In this document: in pieces, positions 1-8,861 of the stretch
How positions within the stretch are numbered: the stretch's first letter is position 1
Layout of the letters: the number at the start of each line of letters is the position of its first letter
IMG/VR virus record: IMGVR_UViG_3300019458_000021
Coordinates: 62,001 to 126,000 of that record
Reading direction: 5' to 3' (one strand)
Origin: a virus
Length of the DNA stretch: 64,000 nt
The notes under the pieces: generated by a model
The model's input: the letters and a program-made list of their open reading frames with translations, nothing else
Told to the model about the DNA's origin: nothing
The model's database searches: none
Made by a program: the position numbers and the translations under genes

Positions 1-1
1 T

Positions 2-154
2 GAAACAGCTGGCGAGCAAAACGCTATTCCTGATGAAGGTGCGGATCTGGGAGCAAAACAAGAAGAGGAAGAACTTGGTCGTAAGAACCTTCGCTTCCGT
101 AGTCGAGTTCCGGCCTCTCACTTGGCAAACTTCATCCTCAAAAGGATCAAGTAA
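2..154 (+). CDS. C-terminal end of an unidentified phage protein (partial)
   Basis: An open frame enters from the left edge and ends at TAA (152-154), giving about 50 residues. The tail is acidic (QEEEE) and then basic, ending in LANFILKRIK. The stop overlaps the ATG of the next gene, which suggests translational coupling. No family is recognisable from this fragment. Confidence 0.7.
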   Translation, partial: ETAGEQNAIPDEGADLGAKQEEEELGRKNLRFRSRVPASHLANFILKRIK

Positions 155-450
155 TGGATTCATTCAAGCAGTATCTTGACCAACTGAATGAGTTGGCAGC
201 ATCAGCAGCAGCCGCAAAAGCCGCTGAAATCGACACAATGATTGCTGCCATCGACAACAAGATTCAACAGTTGACCAATCCGCTTAATAAGCAGAAGATG
301 GGCCTTCAACGTCAAAAACAAGTGCTCCTCCCTCAAATCGAGAAAGAACGACAAGAGGCAGAACAACAACAGGGCCAACCGATGAAGCCATCAAGCAATG
401 CAACGACTACCCCTGGCAGTTCCGGAGCTCAAACTCCTGGACAGAGCTAA
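154..450 (+). CDS. small coiled-coil protein, unknown function
   Basis: 98 residues. The first 75 are rich in Ala, Gln, Lys and Glu with heptad-like spacing, consistent with one long coiled coil. The last 25 residues are a disordered Pro/Ser/Thr/Gly tail. It is stop-start coupled to the genes on both sides (TAATG at both ends), so it belongs to the same operon as the RecB-like nuclease. No enzymatic motif is visible and no function is assigned. Confidence 0.75.
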   Translation: MDSFKQYLDQLNELAASAAAAKAAEIDTMIAAIDNKIQQLTNPLNKQKMGLQRQKQVLLPQIEKERQEAEQQQGQPMKPSSNATTTPGSSGAQTPGQS

Positions 451-1109
451 TGTTCATTCACAAATCCGTAACACCCACTGAAACCAAAGTTCAAAATACA
501 CCAAAGGGTCGCTTTTACACGACGCCATCCGGCAAAATCTATCCTTCGATCACCAATCTACTTGGGGTGAAAGAAAGGCCATGGCTGATCGATTGGCGAA
601 CTTCTCTTGGTGAAATTGCTGCTGATAAGGAAACAAAGCGAGCTGCTGATAGAGGAACTGCTGTCCATTTGATGGCGGAACGTCTGCTTAATAATCACCC
701 AAATCCAACCGAGGGACAAACAGCAACTGACGCTGCAGAATTTAACTCACTGCGATTGTTGTTAAAAAAGGTAAACAACATCTATGCTCAAGAGCTACCA
801 TTGTACAGTGATACGTTGAAGATCGCAGGTCGTGTTGACTGTGTTGCAGAATGGGAAGGACGTCTTGCAGTTGTTGATGTCAAAACGTCGACAAACGACA
901 AGTACACACAAATGATTGAGGACTACTACCTTCAAACAACGGCGTATGCCTTGATGTTTGAGGAGCTATACAACATCCAAATCGACGATGTTGTCATTGT
1001 TATGTCGGTCGAAAAGGGAATTGTACCACTCGTTTTCAAAGCGCAGGTTGAGGCGTGGATTTGCCCACTGATCGAGCGTATAAATACGTACTATTCCAGC
1101 AGAAAATAG
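450..1109 (+). CDS. PD-(D/E)XK (RecB/Cas4-like) nuclease
   Basis: 219 residues. The nuclease core is visible as GRVDCVA (Asp130) followed by VVDVKTS (Asp143-x-Lys145), the PD-(D/E)XK signature, with QTTAYALMFEE downstream resembling the QxxxY motif of RecB-family nucleases. The N-terminal segment YPSITNLLGV and the RGTAVH motif (about residues 68-73) are typical of phage-encoded single-domain members. The likely role is DNA end processing in replication, recombination or host DNA degradation. The start overlaps the preceding stop. The fold is well supported; the exact role is inferred. Confidence 0.85.
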   Translation: MFIHKSVTPTETKVQNTPKGRFYTTPSGKIYPSITNLLGVKERPWLIDWRTSLGEIAADKETKRAADRGTAVHLMAERLLNNHPNPTEGQTATDAAEFNSLRLLLKKVNNIYAQELPLYSDTLKIAGRVDCVAEWEGRLAVVDVKTSTNDKYTQMIEDYYLQTTAYALMFEELYNIQIDDVVIVMSVEKGIVPLVFKAQVEAWICPLIERINTYYSSRK

Positions 1110-1119
1110 GGGCACACCC

Positions 1120-1830
1120 ATGAAGCACGAAGCTGACATGACAAGCGAAGAGGCAATGAATTATGCCATTGACCGCATTAAGATGGCCATTGACGATCTT
1201 GATCGTGAAACCGTATTCGCTGTCTATGTAAGAATGTTTGGTCAAGATGGTATCACCACTCAAATGATGCAAGAAAGTCATGAGGGCAACCACATTTTGG
1301 GTGATACAACAAAAGTGGTGTTCACAAATCTCGGTGGTGGTGCCACGGTTGACGCGAAAGTTGACAGCGGAGCTACAACATCTTCGCTGCACGTTGACAA
1401 GATTGATGTCCATGGCAACCAAGTTTCGTTTGTTTCAAGCGCTCTTGGTGGACGTCGTTTCACTATGGACCTTGTAGGCAACCAACAAGTACATTCCGCT
1501 GATGGTGGGGTGAGCAATCGACCTGTGATCAAGTGCGATATTGAGGTTAACGGCAAACCATTACAAGGCATCATGTTCAATCTCAACGATCGCTCAAACA
1601 TGGACACTCCCGTTTTGTGTGGGCAGAATGTTTTGAAAGCTGGTGATTTCGTTATTGACGTTCAAAAAGGTCAAACCGAATCTGTTCCGGAAAACGCAAT
1701 TATCAAGAAAGAGATCGACGACAAAGCGATTGTAGAAGCAATTGAAACGCTTGCTAACTCCGGCATGACACTTGCTGAACTTTTCACACACATGCGAACA
1801 GTAGTTGTTCGCAACTTGAAAGATGAATAA
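1120..1830 (+). CDS. retropepsin-like aspartic protease (RimK-associated / DUF785 type)
   Basis: 236 residues. The central region carries VDSGATTSSLHV (catalytic Asp82 in D-S-G-A), then ADGGVSNRPVIKCDIEVNGK, FNLNDRSNMDTPVLCGQNVL and a final FVID. This order (D-[ST]-G-A, R-x-V-I, NDRxxMxxPVLxG) matches the family often labelled putative ATP-dependent zinc protease, whose fold is retropepsin-like. About 65 helical residues precede the domain and about 50 follow it. The substrate is unknown; maturation of a phage or host protein is possible. The last 8 nt overlap the next gene. The start is preceded by AGGGG. Confidence 0.75.
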   Translation: MKHEADMTSEEAMNYAIDRIKMAIDDLDRETVFAVYVRMFGQDGITTQMMQESHEGNHILGDTTKVVFTNLGGGATVDAKVDSGATTSSLHVDKIDVHGNQVSFVSSALGGRRFTMDLVGNQQVHSADGGVSNRPVIKCDIEVNGKPLQGIMFNLNDRSNMDTPVLCGQNVLKAGDFVIDVQKGQTESVPENAIIKKEIDDKAIVEAIETLANSGMTLAELFTHMRTVVVRNLKDE

Positions 1831-2449
1831 GTCCCCATTTTACGTCGTAGAAGAGTTCTTGTCACCACACCTTGCAGATGTTGTTCTCGACTACATAAGT
1901 TTCACTGTTCCTGATACAGACAAAGAGGGACATGAAGTTAAGACACGTAAACCATCCGAAAAGGCCGAAGGTATCGTTTACGAACGTCTTCTGACTCTTC
2001 TCCCTGAAATCCAAGCTCACTACAACATCGTGTATCGTGGAACTGAGTCAATGGAGTTTGAATGGATTCCGGCAGGCGCTAAAACCGACTTCATGTGTGG
2101 CAATAGCAAGTATATACGCGGCAAATGGCTCCGTGTCGCAAATCGCGATCTTACAGGCGTCGTTTTCTTGTGCGACTACCAAGAAAAGGTACCGTTCGAA
2201 CAAGAATATGACGTGTACGGTGGAAAGCTTGAATTTCCACAGCATAATTTTGGATTCAATCCACAACGAGGAACGTTAGTGTTGTTCCCCGCAGATCCAC
2301 ACTTCATCAATATCACAACACAAATCCTTGCCGGGGATTTGTTCCAAATCCGCTTCCACCTAGCGGCAGATCGTCCTTACTTGTACAACCCAAAGAACTT
2401 TCCTGGCAATTATCAAACTTGGTTTTCTCCATATCTAACAAAGCGTTAA
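1823..2449 (+). CDS. 2OG-Fe(II) oxygenase superfamily protein
   Basis: 208 residues. The C-terminal half has the double-stranded beta-helix pattern of prolyl-4-hydroxylase-like oxygenases: GGKLEFP, then RGTLVLFPADPHFIN with a candidate distal iron ligand His160, then GDLFQIRFHL, whose Arg could bind 2-oxoglutarate. The usual proximal HxD is not present in standard form; the corresponding segment reads ANRD (residues 106-109). Similar proteins are common in T4-like phages and their substrates are unknown. It overlaps the protease gene by 8 nt, so the two are probably co-translated. Confidence 0.75.
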   Translation: MNKSPFYVVEEFLSPHLADVVLDYISFTVPDTDKEGHEVKTRKPSEKAEGIVYERLLTLLPEIQAHYNIVYRGTESMEFEWIPAGAKTDFMCGNSKYIRGKWLRVANRDLTGVVFLCDYQEKVPFEQEYDVYGGKLEFPQHNFGFNPQRGTLVLFPADPHFINITTQILAGDLFQIRFHLAADRPYLYNPKNFPGNYQTWFSPYLTKR

Positions 2450-2544
2450 TACATTTGCTGTTGCAATGAGCAACAAACGTAAGGTAAGGTTGTTCCAGCT
2501 TAACACGCTATGGGGCTTTCATTCACTCTGAAAAGGAGGAACGC
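2450..2544. other. short intergenic stretch with hairpin before the SLT gene
   Basis: It contains a small inverted repeat (TGTTGC/GCAACA, about 2459-2475) and a strong AAAGGAGG ribosome binding site at about 2532-2539. No convincing TAAATA or sigma70 promoter was found. Confidence 0.4.
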
Positions 2545-3330
2545 ATGAAGATAGCAATATGCCTCGCCGTGATGCTTATGATTCTTTCATCGTTCATCAC
2601 TGCACCTTGCACGGCTCAGATGAACTACGAAGGAGCTGTTACCGTTTCAAGAAACGGCAAGTCCTTCACATTTTCAAGCATCGCGGTTCAAAATCTAAAA
2701 GTGTTGCGAGAAGTTGCAGTGGATATGGGCGCAGACGTTCACATTCCAACTCTTCAAGCAATCATGATGACTGAAACACATGCAGGAACCGGTGGGTCAA
2801 TTGGATTGCCGCGCGCGCACCCAACTCGTAGATCATACGGTTGGATGCAGTTAACGATTCCAACAGCAAGAGTGCTGTTCCGAGACCTCGCCGACTTGCG
2901 GATGAAGTATTTTGGCGAGCGGGTTCTGAAATCTGTGAAAGACGCAGAAATCAAGAAACTGCTTCTAACAGACTGTCGGCTCAACGTCCGTCTTGGGATT
3001 CTGTTGTACGTTCAATATCTCGATATGGTCAAGAAGGAATGGGCGCGAGCTGTTGCTGGATATAACATGGGTATCGGCAATGCCTTGAAGCGAGCTCACG
3101 CGCCAAAGAGCGTTTATGTTGTCAAGGTTCGGAACTGGATACCTTTGGTAACTGCAATGACTGAAGAGGTTACGAAAGCGGAACAAATTGTTCTGGTTGC
3201 CTATTCGTCAACCTTGCCGGAAAATTGGCTGGGCATAAAAGGTACTTTACAAGGAGAACAAGATGGCCAAAAAGAGCAAAAAGCAGCCGAAACCTTCACA
3301 AGAGCAGAGTGTTACAAAAGTTGTCAATGA
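2545..3330 (+). CDS. secreted SLT-type lytic transglycosylase
   Basis: 261 residues. An N-terminal signal peptide ends near PCTAQ, so the product is probably exported. The SLT domain follows: MMTET with catalytic Glu77, then SYGWMQLTIPTA (the GLMQ-like motif), then LNVRLGILLYVQYL and AVAGYNMG, in the family order. It would cleave peptidoglycan glycan strands in the periplasm. A very strong AAAGGAGG site precedes the ATG. The last 68 nt overlap the next gene in another frame, so the final 22 residues may be shadow sequence or the result of a lost upstream stop. Confidence 0.85.
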   Translation: MKIAICLAVMLMILSSFITAPCTAQMNYEGAVTVSRNGKSFTFSSIAVQNLKVLREVAVDMGADVHIPTLQAIMMTETHAGTGGSIGLPRAHPTRRSYGWMQLTIPTARVLFRDLADLRMKYFGERVLKSVKDAEIKKLLLTDCRLNVRLGILLYVQYLDMVKKEWARAVAGYNMGIGNALKRAHAPKSVYVVKVRNWIPLVTAMTEEVTKAEQIVLVAYSSTLPENWLGIKGTLQGEQDGQKEQKAAETFTRAECYKSCQ

Positions 3331-3613
3331 CACCGACGAACGTCGCAAATTTAAGACAACGCTTGCAACGCTGACGCACTACATGCAACAGATTGATGAT
3401 GCAAGAGAGGCGATCAAGGAGACTATTGCTGATTTGTCAGGTGCAACTGGAATCGACAAAAAACAAATCAAGAAGCTAGCTACAACGATGTATAAGCATA
3501 ACTATGCAACGTTGCAGGAAGAGAACAGACACTTCGAAGCGCTGTACGAAACACTCGTCGAAGGACGTTTGACGCAAACAGACGACGAAGACCAAGAGAA
3601 ACTCGCCGCATAA
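3263..3613 (+). CDS. dsbA: DsbA-like dsDNA-binding protein
   Basis: 116 residues. It has a Lys/Gln-rich N terminus and then a helical region (DDAREAIKETIADLSG, IDKKQIKKLATTMYKHNY, ENRHFEALYETL). This layout resembles T4 DsbA, a small double-stranded-DNA-binding protein linked to late promoters. A clear AAGGAG site precedes the ATG. It is the last gene of the operon, closed by the terminator at 3617-3641. The assignment is by pattern only. Confidence 0.6.
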   Translation: MAKKSKKQPKPSQEQSVTKVVNDTDERRKFKTTLATLTHYMQQIDDAREAIKETIADLSGATGIDKKQIKKLATTMYKHNYATLQEENRHFEALYETLVEGRLTQTDDEDQEKLAA

Positions 3614-3616
3614 AGT

Positions 3617-3650
3617 GAGAGCCGCTCGAAAAGCGGCTCTCTTCCTTTTC
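3617..3650. terminator. bidirectional intrinsic terminator
   Basis: A perfect 10-bp stem (3617-3626 with 3632-3641) with loop CGAAA is followed by a pyrimidine-rich tract. It lies between convergent genes, so it can serve both strands. Confidence 0.85.
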
Positions 3651-3654
3651 CAAA

Positions 3655-6024
3655 TTAGAACTCTGAGTATGTCAGAACAATTGCGTTGATCGTTGCATCA
3701 GCCGCACCGGCACCGGTACCACCGCCATTATTCGCTCCACGCACAGTGATCGTGTTTGCACCACTCACATAACCGTTGTAAGTGAAACCTGCAGGAACTG
3801 TCGATGGAAGACCAAGTACGACAGGGTCGCCAACAACCGCACCGGTAACGGTAATCGTGTTTGTGCTGTCTCCAACCGCGCCGTCCACAATCGCACCAAA
3901 CGTCACACTTTGTGTGCCTTTGAATGCAGCAACGTTAAATGTGCGTGATGTTGTGATATCGCCACCGCCTGTCAGACCGACACCAGCCGTGAGGCCGACA
4001 CCAGAGTGATCAACGTGCTCATTTGCAACAAAGTTCATCAACGCGTCGTGATCGACGCCAGCTGGAAGAACGTTAGCTTCAATTGTGGCTGGACCATCAG
4101 TGTACACCAGCTCAACACTTGCTGTATCTGTCAATGTTGTGCCGACCGCATCTTGAGCTGCTTCTGCGAAGTCGGTAACTTGGGAAGAAGTAATCGCAAC
4201 CGCAACAGATGCTGCGGTTGTCAAACGACCCTGAAGATCGACTGAAAACGTTGCAATATTAGCAGCATCACCGTAAGAGGCAGTAATAACACCTGTTGCT
4301 GGTAAGTCGACATTTGGATTAGCTGCAACTCCGTTACCGTTCGTTACAGTAATTGTGCCACCGGTAGATGTTAAAGTGCGTGTTGCAACTGTACCAGCAC
4401 CGGTGCGTGCCACAAGGCCTGTCGTTGCAAGGGCTGCTACTGCATCAAGATCTGCATCCCACGCTTGAACTGTCACACCAATCGAAGCCGCCGTTAGAGC
4501 AGTCATCGGGCCCGGAGGACCACCAAATGTTGCCACAGGAGCACCTGCTACCATCATTGTCATGACGCCCGGAGGACCAAACGAAACACCTGTCGTTGGA
4601 TCTGCTGTTGACCACAATGCCATGCCTGGTGTTGATGCGTAGCCACTAAATGTTGTGATACCACCAGCATCAATACGAACTTTTTGAGCGCCAGCAATTG
4701 CAAAGCTAACTTCACCAGCGCCACTGTCGTACATGCCTTTTGTTGCATCACTTACAAATGTGTATGCTGGAAGAAGGGCCGTACCTGCTGCCAGAGCAAT
4801 CGTAGCACGATTAACCCACAATGCGCCATTGTATTGAAGGACGTTATTCGCTACAGGTGCTGTGATTGTTACATCCGTTAGGTCTGTCAATGCAAGGTTT
4901 TCTGATGTAAGGATTGGGAACGCCGATCCAACAACACCAACAAGCCACTGATCTGTACTCTCATCCCATTCAAGAATGGCATTTGGAGGACCACCACGAT
5001 CGACTTGTAGACCAGAGCTGGCAGGGTCGAATTGTACAAGAGAAATTGGCTGATCAACACCGTTGTCAACAGTTACAGTTCCTGTGAACGTTGCGCCTGT
5101 TAGGTTTGCCTTCAAAGCAAGCCCTGCTGCCAATTCTGCATCTGTTGCCAGTGCACTAAGGGCGATACCACCATCAGCAAGTGCCGTACCGGCACCGGCA
5201 ACAGTCACAACATTACCGTTTACGCCAACAAAATCGTCAAGTTTTGTTGCAATCGCAGCAGCAACTTCCGCATCAGTTGCAAGACCTGTCAATGGTGTGC
5301 CACTGTCAATTAGAGCACCACCAGCCGTGAGTGTTGGAACATTGCCAACAGTTGCACCACCAACAAGTGGAATGAATGAACCAGCAACAGCTGCGATATC
5401 AACGAAACCTATACCGTCATTTGTAAATTGCCACGTGTCTGTTGCTTCATTCCAACGGATGGAAACATCTAGAGAAGCACCTCGATCGACAGAAAACAAA
5501 GCATTTGCAGGGCCGGCAGCTCCCTTGTTCATGTAAAACTGTGAATTTGGTGTACCGTCAACATCGGCCTTCAATGCAAGAGCGTTGTTCATATCCGTAA
5601 AAGTTGGATAATTAACGAGGGCCGCAGTTGGATCTGCAACAACACGATTCAGTGGACGAACGTCATTGATCAACCCCGATGTGATCTGTGTTGTTGATGA
5701 AGACATATAAACCGCAGCCAAGGGCAAGTTGCCTGTTGGTGGTGCAGGGATCGAAGGAGCTGCAGCGGTCGTACCATGTGTCAGAACCACGGAAGCAGAG
5801 CTACTCAGAGAAACTAATGTCCAGCGATTGAGAGACCCTGGTGCCGGAATGGAGGGAGAATTACCACCTGGAAATTCTACAACTTCGTCATCAGCATTCC
5901 AAAAAGACCCGGCTCGGATCCTAACTGTCAAGTTTGGAATGTCTTGTGCAGTAACAGATAACGGCGCAAAGTTAGCACCAATTTCCTTGTCTGCTTCACC
6001 TTTGAGTGGAACAGAGTTTGACAT
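3655..6024 (-). CDS. tail fibre-type structural protein
   Basis: 789 residues from the ATG at 6024, chosen because AAGGAGA sits just upstream; a longer in-frame extension to 6165 lacks such a site. It has the low-complexity, beta-rich composition of phage fibres, with phrases such as HVDHSGVGLTAGVGLTGGGD and GGTITVTNGNGV. Two internal units resemble each other: DRGASLDVSIRWNEATDTW and DRGGPPNAILEWDESTDQW. The gene is a single-gene cassette on the opposite strand between two plus-strand operons, with its own late promoter motif (6066-6071) and terminator. It probably contacts the host surface; no receptor-binding tip can be identified. Confidence 0.75.
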   Translation of the reverse strand: MSNSVPLKGEADKEIGANFAPLSVTAQDIPNLTVRIRAGSFWNADDEVVEFPGGNSPSIPAPGSLNRWTLVSLSSSASVVLTHGTTAAAPSIPAPPTGNLPLAAVYMSSSTTQITSGLINDVRPLNRVVADPTAALVNYPTFTDMNNALALKADVDGTPNSQFYMNKGAAGPANALFSVDRGASLDVSIRWNEATDTWQFTNDGIGFVDIAAVAGSFIPLVGGATVGNVPTLTAGGALIDSGTPLTGLATDAEVAAAIATKLDDFVGVNGNVVTVAGAGTALADGGIALSALATDAELAAGLALKANLTGATFTGTVTVDNGVDQPISLVQFDPASSGLQVDRGGPPNAILEWDESTDQWLVGVVGSAFPILTSENLALTDLTDVTITAPVANNVLQYNGALWVNRATIALAAGTALLPAYTFVSDATKGMYDSGAGEVSFAIAGAQKVRIDAGGITTFSGYASTPGMALWSTADPTTGVSFGPPGVMTMMVAGAPVATFGGPPGPMTALTAASIGVTVQAWDADLDAVAALATTGLVARTGAGTVATRTLTSTGGTITVTNGNGVAANPNVDLPATGVITASYGDAANIATFSVDLQGRLTTAASVAVAITSSQVTDFAEAAQDAVGTTLTDTASVELVYTDGPATIEANVLPAGVDHDALMNFVANEHVDHSGVGLTAGVGLTGGGDITTSRTFNVAAFKGTQSVTFGAIVDGAVGDSTNTITVTGAVVGDPVVLGLPSTVPAGFTYNGYVSGANTITVRGANNGGGTGAGAADATINAIVLTYSEF

Positions 6025-6065
6025 AGGGTTTCTCCTTGAAAAGTCGCAATTATGTCGAGTGGGTG

Positions 6066-6071
6066 TATTTA
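6066..6071 (-). promoter_or_regulatory. late promoter motif (TAAATA) for the tail fibre gene
   Basis: AATAAATA on the minus strand, 42 bp before the ATG at 6024. Confidence 0.6.
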
Positions 6072-6089
6072 TTCGAAAGGGGCGGAATG

Positions 6090-6118
6090 TTGATGTTTTG
6101 CGAAGAGTCGGGTATAAT
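6090..6118 (+). promoter_or_regulatory. sigma70-like promoter of the DNA polymerase gene
   Basis: TTGATG (6090-6095) and a perfect TATAAT (6113-6118) are separated by 17 bp, ending 22 bp before the polymerase ATG. This fits early transcription by unmodified host RNA polymerase. Confidence 0.75.
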
Positions 6119-6140
6119 CGGCGCCTTCTAGGAGTAGTGG

Positions 6141-8852
6141 ATGAGCTATATTTCGGCAGCAACAATAGAAGACGACGTCATTGTGTGGGAGCGTGATGAG
6201 AACGGACAGAGAATCGAAACAGTTTACACAGCTCCTTACCTGTTCTACTACAACGATCCCAAGGGAAAACACGAAACAATCTACGGCGATAAAGTCTCTC
6301 GTGTAATTTGCACAAGCAAGCGTGACTTTGAAGATAAGGTTGGTCTCTATAAAGGCCGAGGACATACAGTTTATGAGACAGACATCGAGCCTCACTTCCG
6401 TGTGTTATCAACGGACTACTACAACAAACCTGCACCTAAACTTAACGTAACATTTTACGATATTGAAGTCGACTACGATCCAGCGTTAGGCTTTGCAGGG
6501 GTCGAAAATCCTTACGCAAAAATCAACTCAATGTCGCTATTCCATAAATGGTCACAGGAGCTAATCGTACTAGCTGTTCCTCCGGAGTCTGGATGGACGG
6601 AAGAACGGCTAATCGAAGAGATGACCAAGCAGGTTCCTGATGCACCGATCCCGAAAGAATACAAACTCACAATTATTCTTTGCAAAGAAGAGACGGAACT
6701 GCTCCTGAATTTTCTCGACCAGATAGAGGATTCAGACGTGTTGTGTGGATGGAACAGCTCAATGTTCGATTCACCATACACAGCAAAGCGACTTGAAAAT
6801 CGCCTGGGCAAACGTTACATGGCGAAGATGGATTTCAATGGAACACGACTTCCTTGGTTTAGAAAGGTTCCATCTCGAAAGATTCGCAACCGTGACGGTA
6901 CACCAAAGATCATCGGAACAACGCTTGAAACGGCTGGTCGGATCATGGCTGACTACATGGAGTTGTATAAGAAATACGAAGCGGGAGAACGAGCTTCGTT
7001 TAAGTTGGCTGCTATTGAGCAGGAGGTCGGTTTGAATCTTCCGAAACTCGAATACAAAGGAACCTTGCACAACCTCTACCGAAACAACTTTGCATTCTTC
7101 ATTCGATACAACATTCGAGACACCGAAATCCTTCACGGATTCGAACGTGTGCTTGGCTACGTTGAACTTGCAAACCAAATGTACCACTTGTCAACGGGTG
7201 TGTTCAAACATGTGACAGGAACGCTGAAGCTCGTAGAAGCATCAATTCTTAACTATTGCCATCATGTTGTGAATAAGGTAGTTCCGAATAGCGTCTCACC
7301 AGAAAACGATCGCCAAATTGATGGAGCTTTAGTCTTGTTCCCACAGATTTCCCTCCAAGAATTCACAGGCTCGATTGACATCAACTCTCTGTATCCAACA
7401 GCAATCCGCTCAATCAATATTTCCCCGGAAACACTCAAAGGCCAGTTTGATGAGTTCAATCGCGCTGTTGAAGAAATTCGCATGCGCTCGTTTGCAACAC
7501 TCACACTTCGACTTGAAACTGGTGAAGTGTTAACAAAAGAAGCTTCCGAATGGCGTGAGTGGCTTAAAGAACGGATGTGGTCTGTGTCTGGCTACGGGAC
7601 TGTGTTTGATCAAAACCAACAAGGAATTGTTCCGTCTATTCTTGCAGACTGGTACAAGCAACGTAAAGAGTATCAGAAACTGATGAACGAAGCTCTTACA
7701 CAAGGCGAGAAAGAAAAGGCTGACTACTATGATCGTTTACAGTATGTGTACAAGATTAAGCTAAACTCAGCCTATGGAGCTCTGACAAACATCAACTTCC
7801 GTTTCTTTGACTTGCGGTTAGGGGAGAGTGTGACAGCTACAGGTCGAATGATTCTCCGACATCAGTGTCGGAAGGTCGCTGAGTTCCTCGATGGAGAGTA
7901 CGACGTCGACTTTCCACAATATGAGACAATCAAAGATTGTAACGAGGCGAACAACAAAAAAGGTGTCCCACACGAACTTGCCTTGAATGGTCCAAAATTC
8001 AATGGTAACTTTATGTGCGAATCGGTAATTTACGGAGATACGGACAGCACATACTTTAAGACACACGCAACAAACGTTGTAGATGCAGTGAAAATTGCCG
8101 ATCGGGTTGCACTTGAGGTCAACAACTCGTACAAACCGTTTGTACAAGAGGTGTTTTTGTGTAATCCAGGCTTCGATGATCTCGTTAAGTGTGGTCGAGA
8201 AATTGTGACTGATAAAGGAATTTTTGTTGACAAAAAGCGTTACATTCTTCATGTTGTTGACAAAGAGGGTAAACCATCGGATAGTATGAAAGTCATGGGT
8301 CTTGATACCAAGAAGACCACGCTACCAAAGCACGTGGCCGACGAATTGAATAAATACGTCGGGATGTTCCTAAAAGGAATGCCTTGGGAACAAGTAGCAG
8401 AATTGATAGTCAACTATAAGGATACTCTTCGCAGTCAAGCTAAAGAAGAGATTCAGTTGATTGGATTACCGAAAGGGATCCAGGAAGTAGAAGACTATCA
8501 ACAGCAGTACAAGCGGTTGGGTGATCAAGTTCGATTACCTGGCCACGTGGCTGCAGCAATTCACTACAATTTGCTGTTGAAACATTTCGATGATCGTGAG
8601 AGTATGCCGATCATGTCGGGTATGAAGATCAAAGTCTTCTATCTGACACAGATGAACGGCAAGTTCAAAAGTATTGCTTTGCCAACTGACATCGAAGTTG
8701 TTCCACAGTGGTTTTTTGACAACTTTGAAGTAGACATAGATGCGCATATTGAGAGGTTGGTTGACAATCCGATGCAGAACATTCTAAAAGCAATCGGAAA
8801 GCGAACACCAACTCGACACGACTTGATGGTTGAAGACGTTTTTGGCTTCTAG
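6141..8852 (+). CDS. 43: DNA polymerase, family B (gp43)
   Basis: 903 residues, close to T4 gp43 (898). The proofreading exonuclease is marked by FYDIE (Asp107, Glu109). Polymerase motifs follow in order: motif A SIDINSLYP (Asp413), motif B KLNSAYG (Lys540) and motif C YGDTDS (Asp633, Asp635). It replicates the phage genome with the gp45-type clamp encoded downstream. The ATG at 6141 follows TAGGAG. It begins a plus-strand replication block driven by a sigma70-like promoter. Confidence 0.97.
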   Translation: MSYISAATIEDDVIVWERDENGQRIETVYTAPYLFYYNDPKGKHETIYGDKVSRVICTSKRDFEDKVGLYKGRGHTVYETDIEPHFRVLSTDYYNKPAPKLNVTFYDIEVDYDPALGFAGVENPYAKINSMSLFHKWSQELIVLAVPPESGWTEERLIEEMTKQVPDAPIPKEYKLTIILCKEETELLLNFLDQIEDSDVLCGWNSSMFDSPYTAKRLENRLGKRYMAKMDFNGTRLPWFRKVPSRKIRNRDGTPKIIGTTLETAGRIMADYMELYKKYEAGERASFKLAAIEQEVGLNLPKLEYKGTLHNLYRNNFAFFIRYNIRDTEILHGFERVLGYVELANQMYHLSTGVFKHVTGTLKLVEASILNYCHHVVNKVVPNSVSPENDRQIDGALVLFPQISLQEFTGSIDINSLYPTAIRSINISPETLKGQFDEFNRAVEEIRMRSFATLTLRLETGEVLTKEASEWREWLKERMWSVSGYGTVFDQNQQGIVPSILADWYKQRKEYQKLMNEALTQGEKEKADYYDRLQYVYKIKLNSAYGALTNINFRFFDLRLGESVTATGRMILRHQCRKVAEFLDGEYDVDFPQYETIKDCNEANNKKGVPHELALNGPKFNGNFMCESVIYGDTDSTYFKTHATNVVDAVKIADRVALEVNNSYKPFVQEVFLCNPGFDDLVKCGREIVTDKGIFVDKKRYILHVVDKEGKPSDSMKVMGLDTKKTTLPKHVADELNKYVGMFLKGMPWEQVAELIVNYKDTLRSQAKEEIQLIGLPKGIQEVEDYQQQYKRLGDQVRLPGHVAAAIHYNLLLKHFDDRESMPIMSGMKIKVFYLTQMNGKFKSIALPTDIEVVPQWFFDNFEVDIDAHIERLVDNPMQNILKAIGKRTPTRHDLMVEDVFGF

Positions 8853-8861
8853 GAGTTTACG

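Noticed and set aside
5063-5536. 157-residue open frame on the plus strand
   Set aside because: Ala/Val/Pro-rich antisense shadow of the tail fibre gene, with no ribosome binding site.
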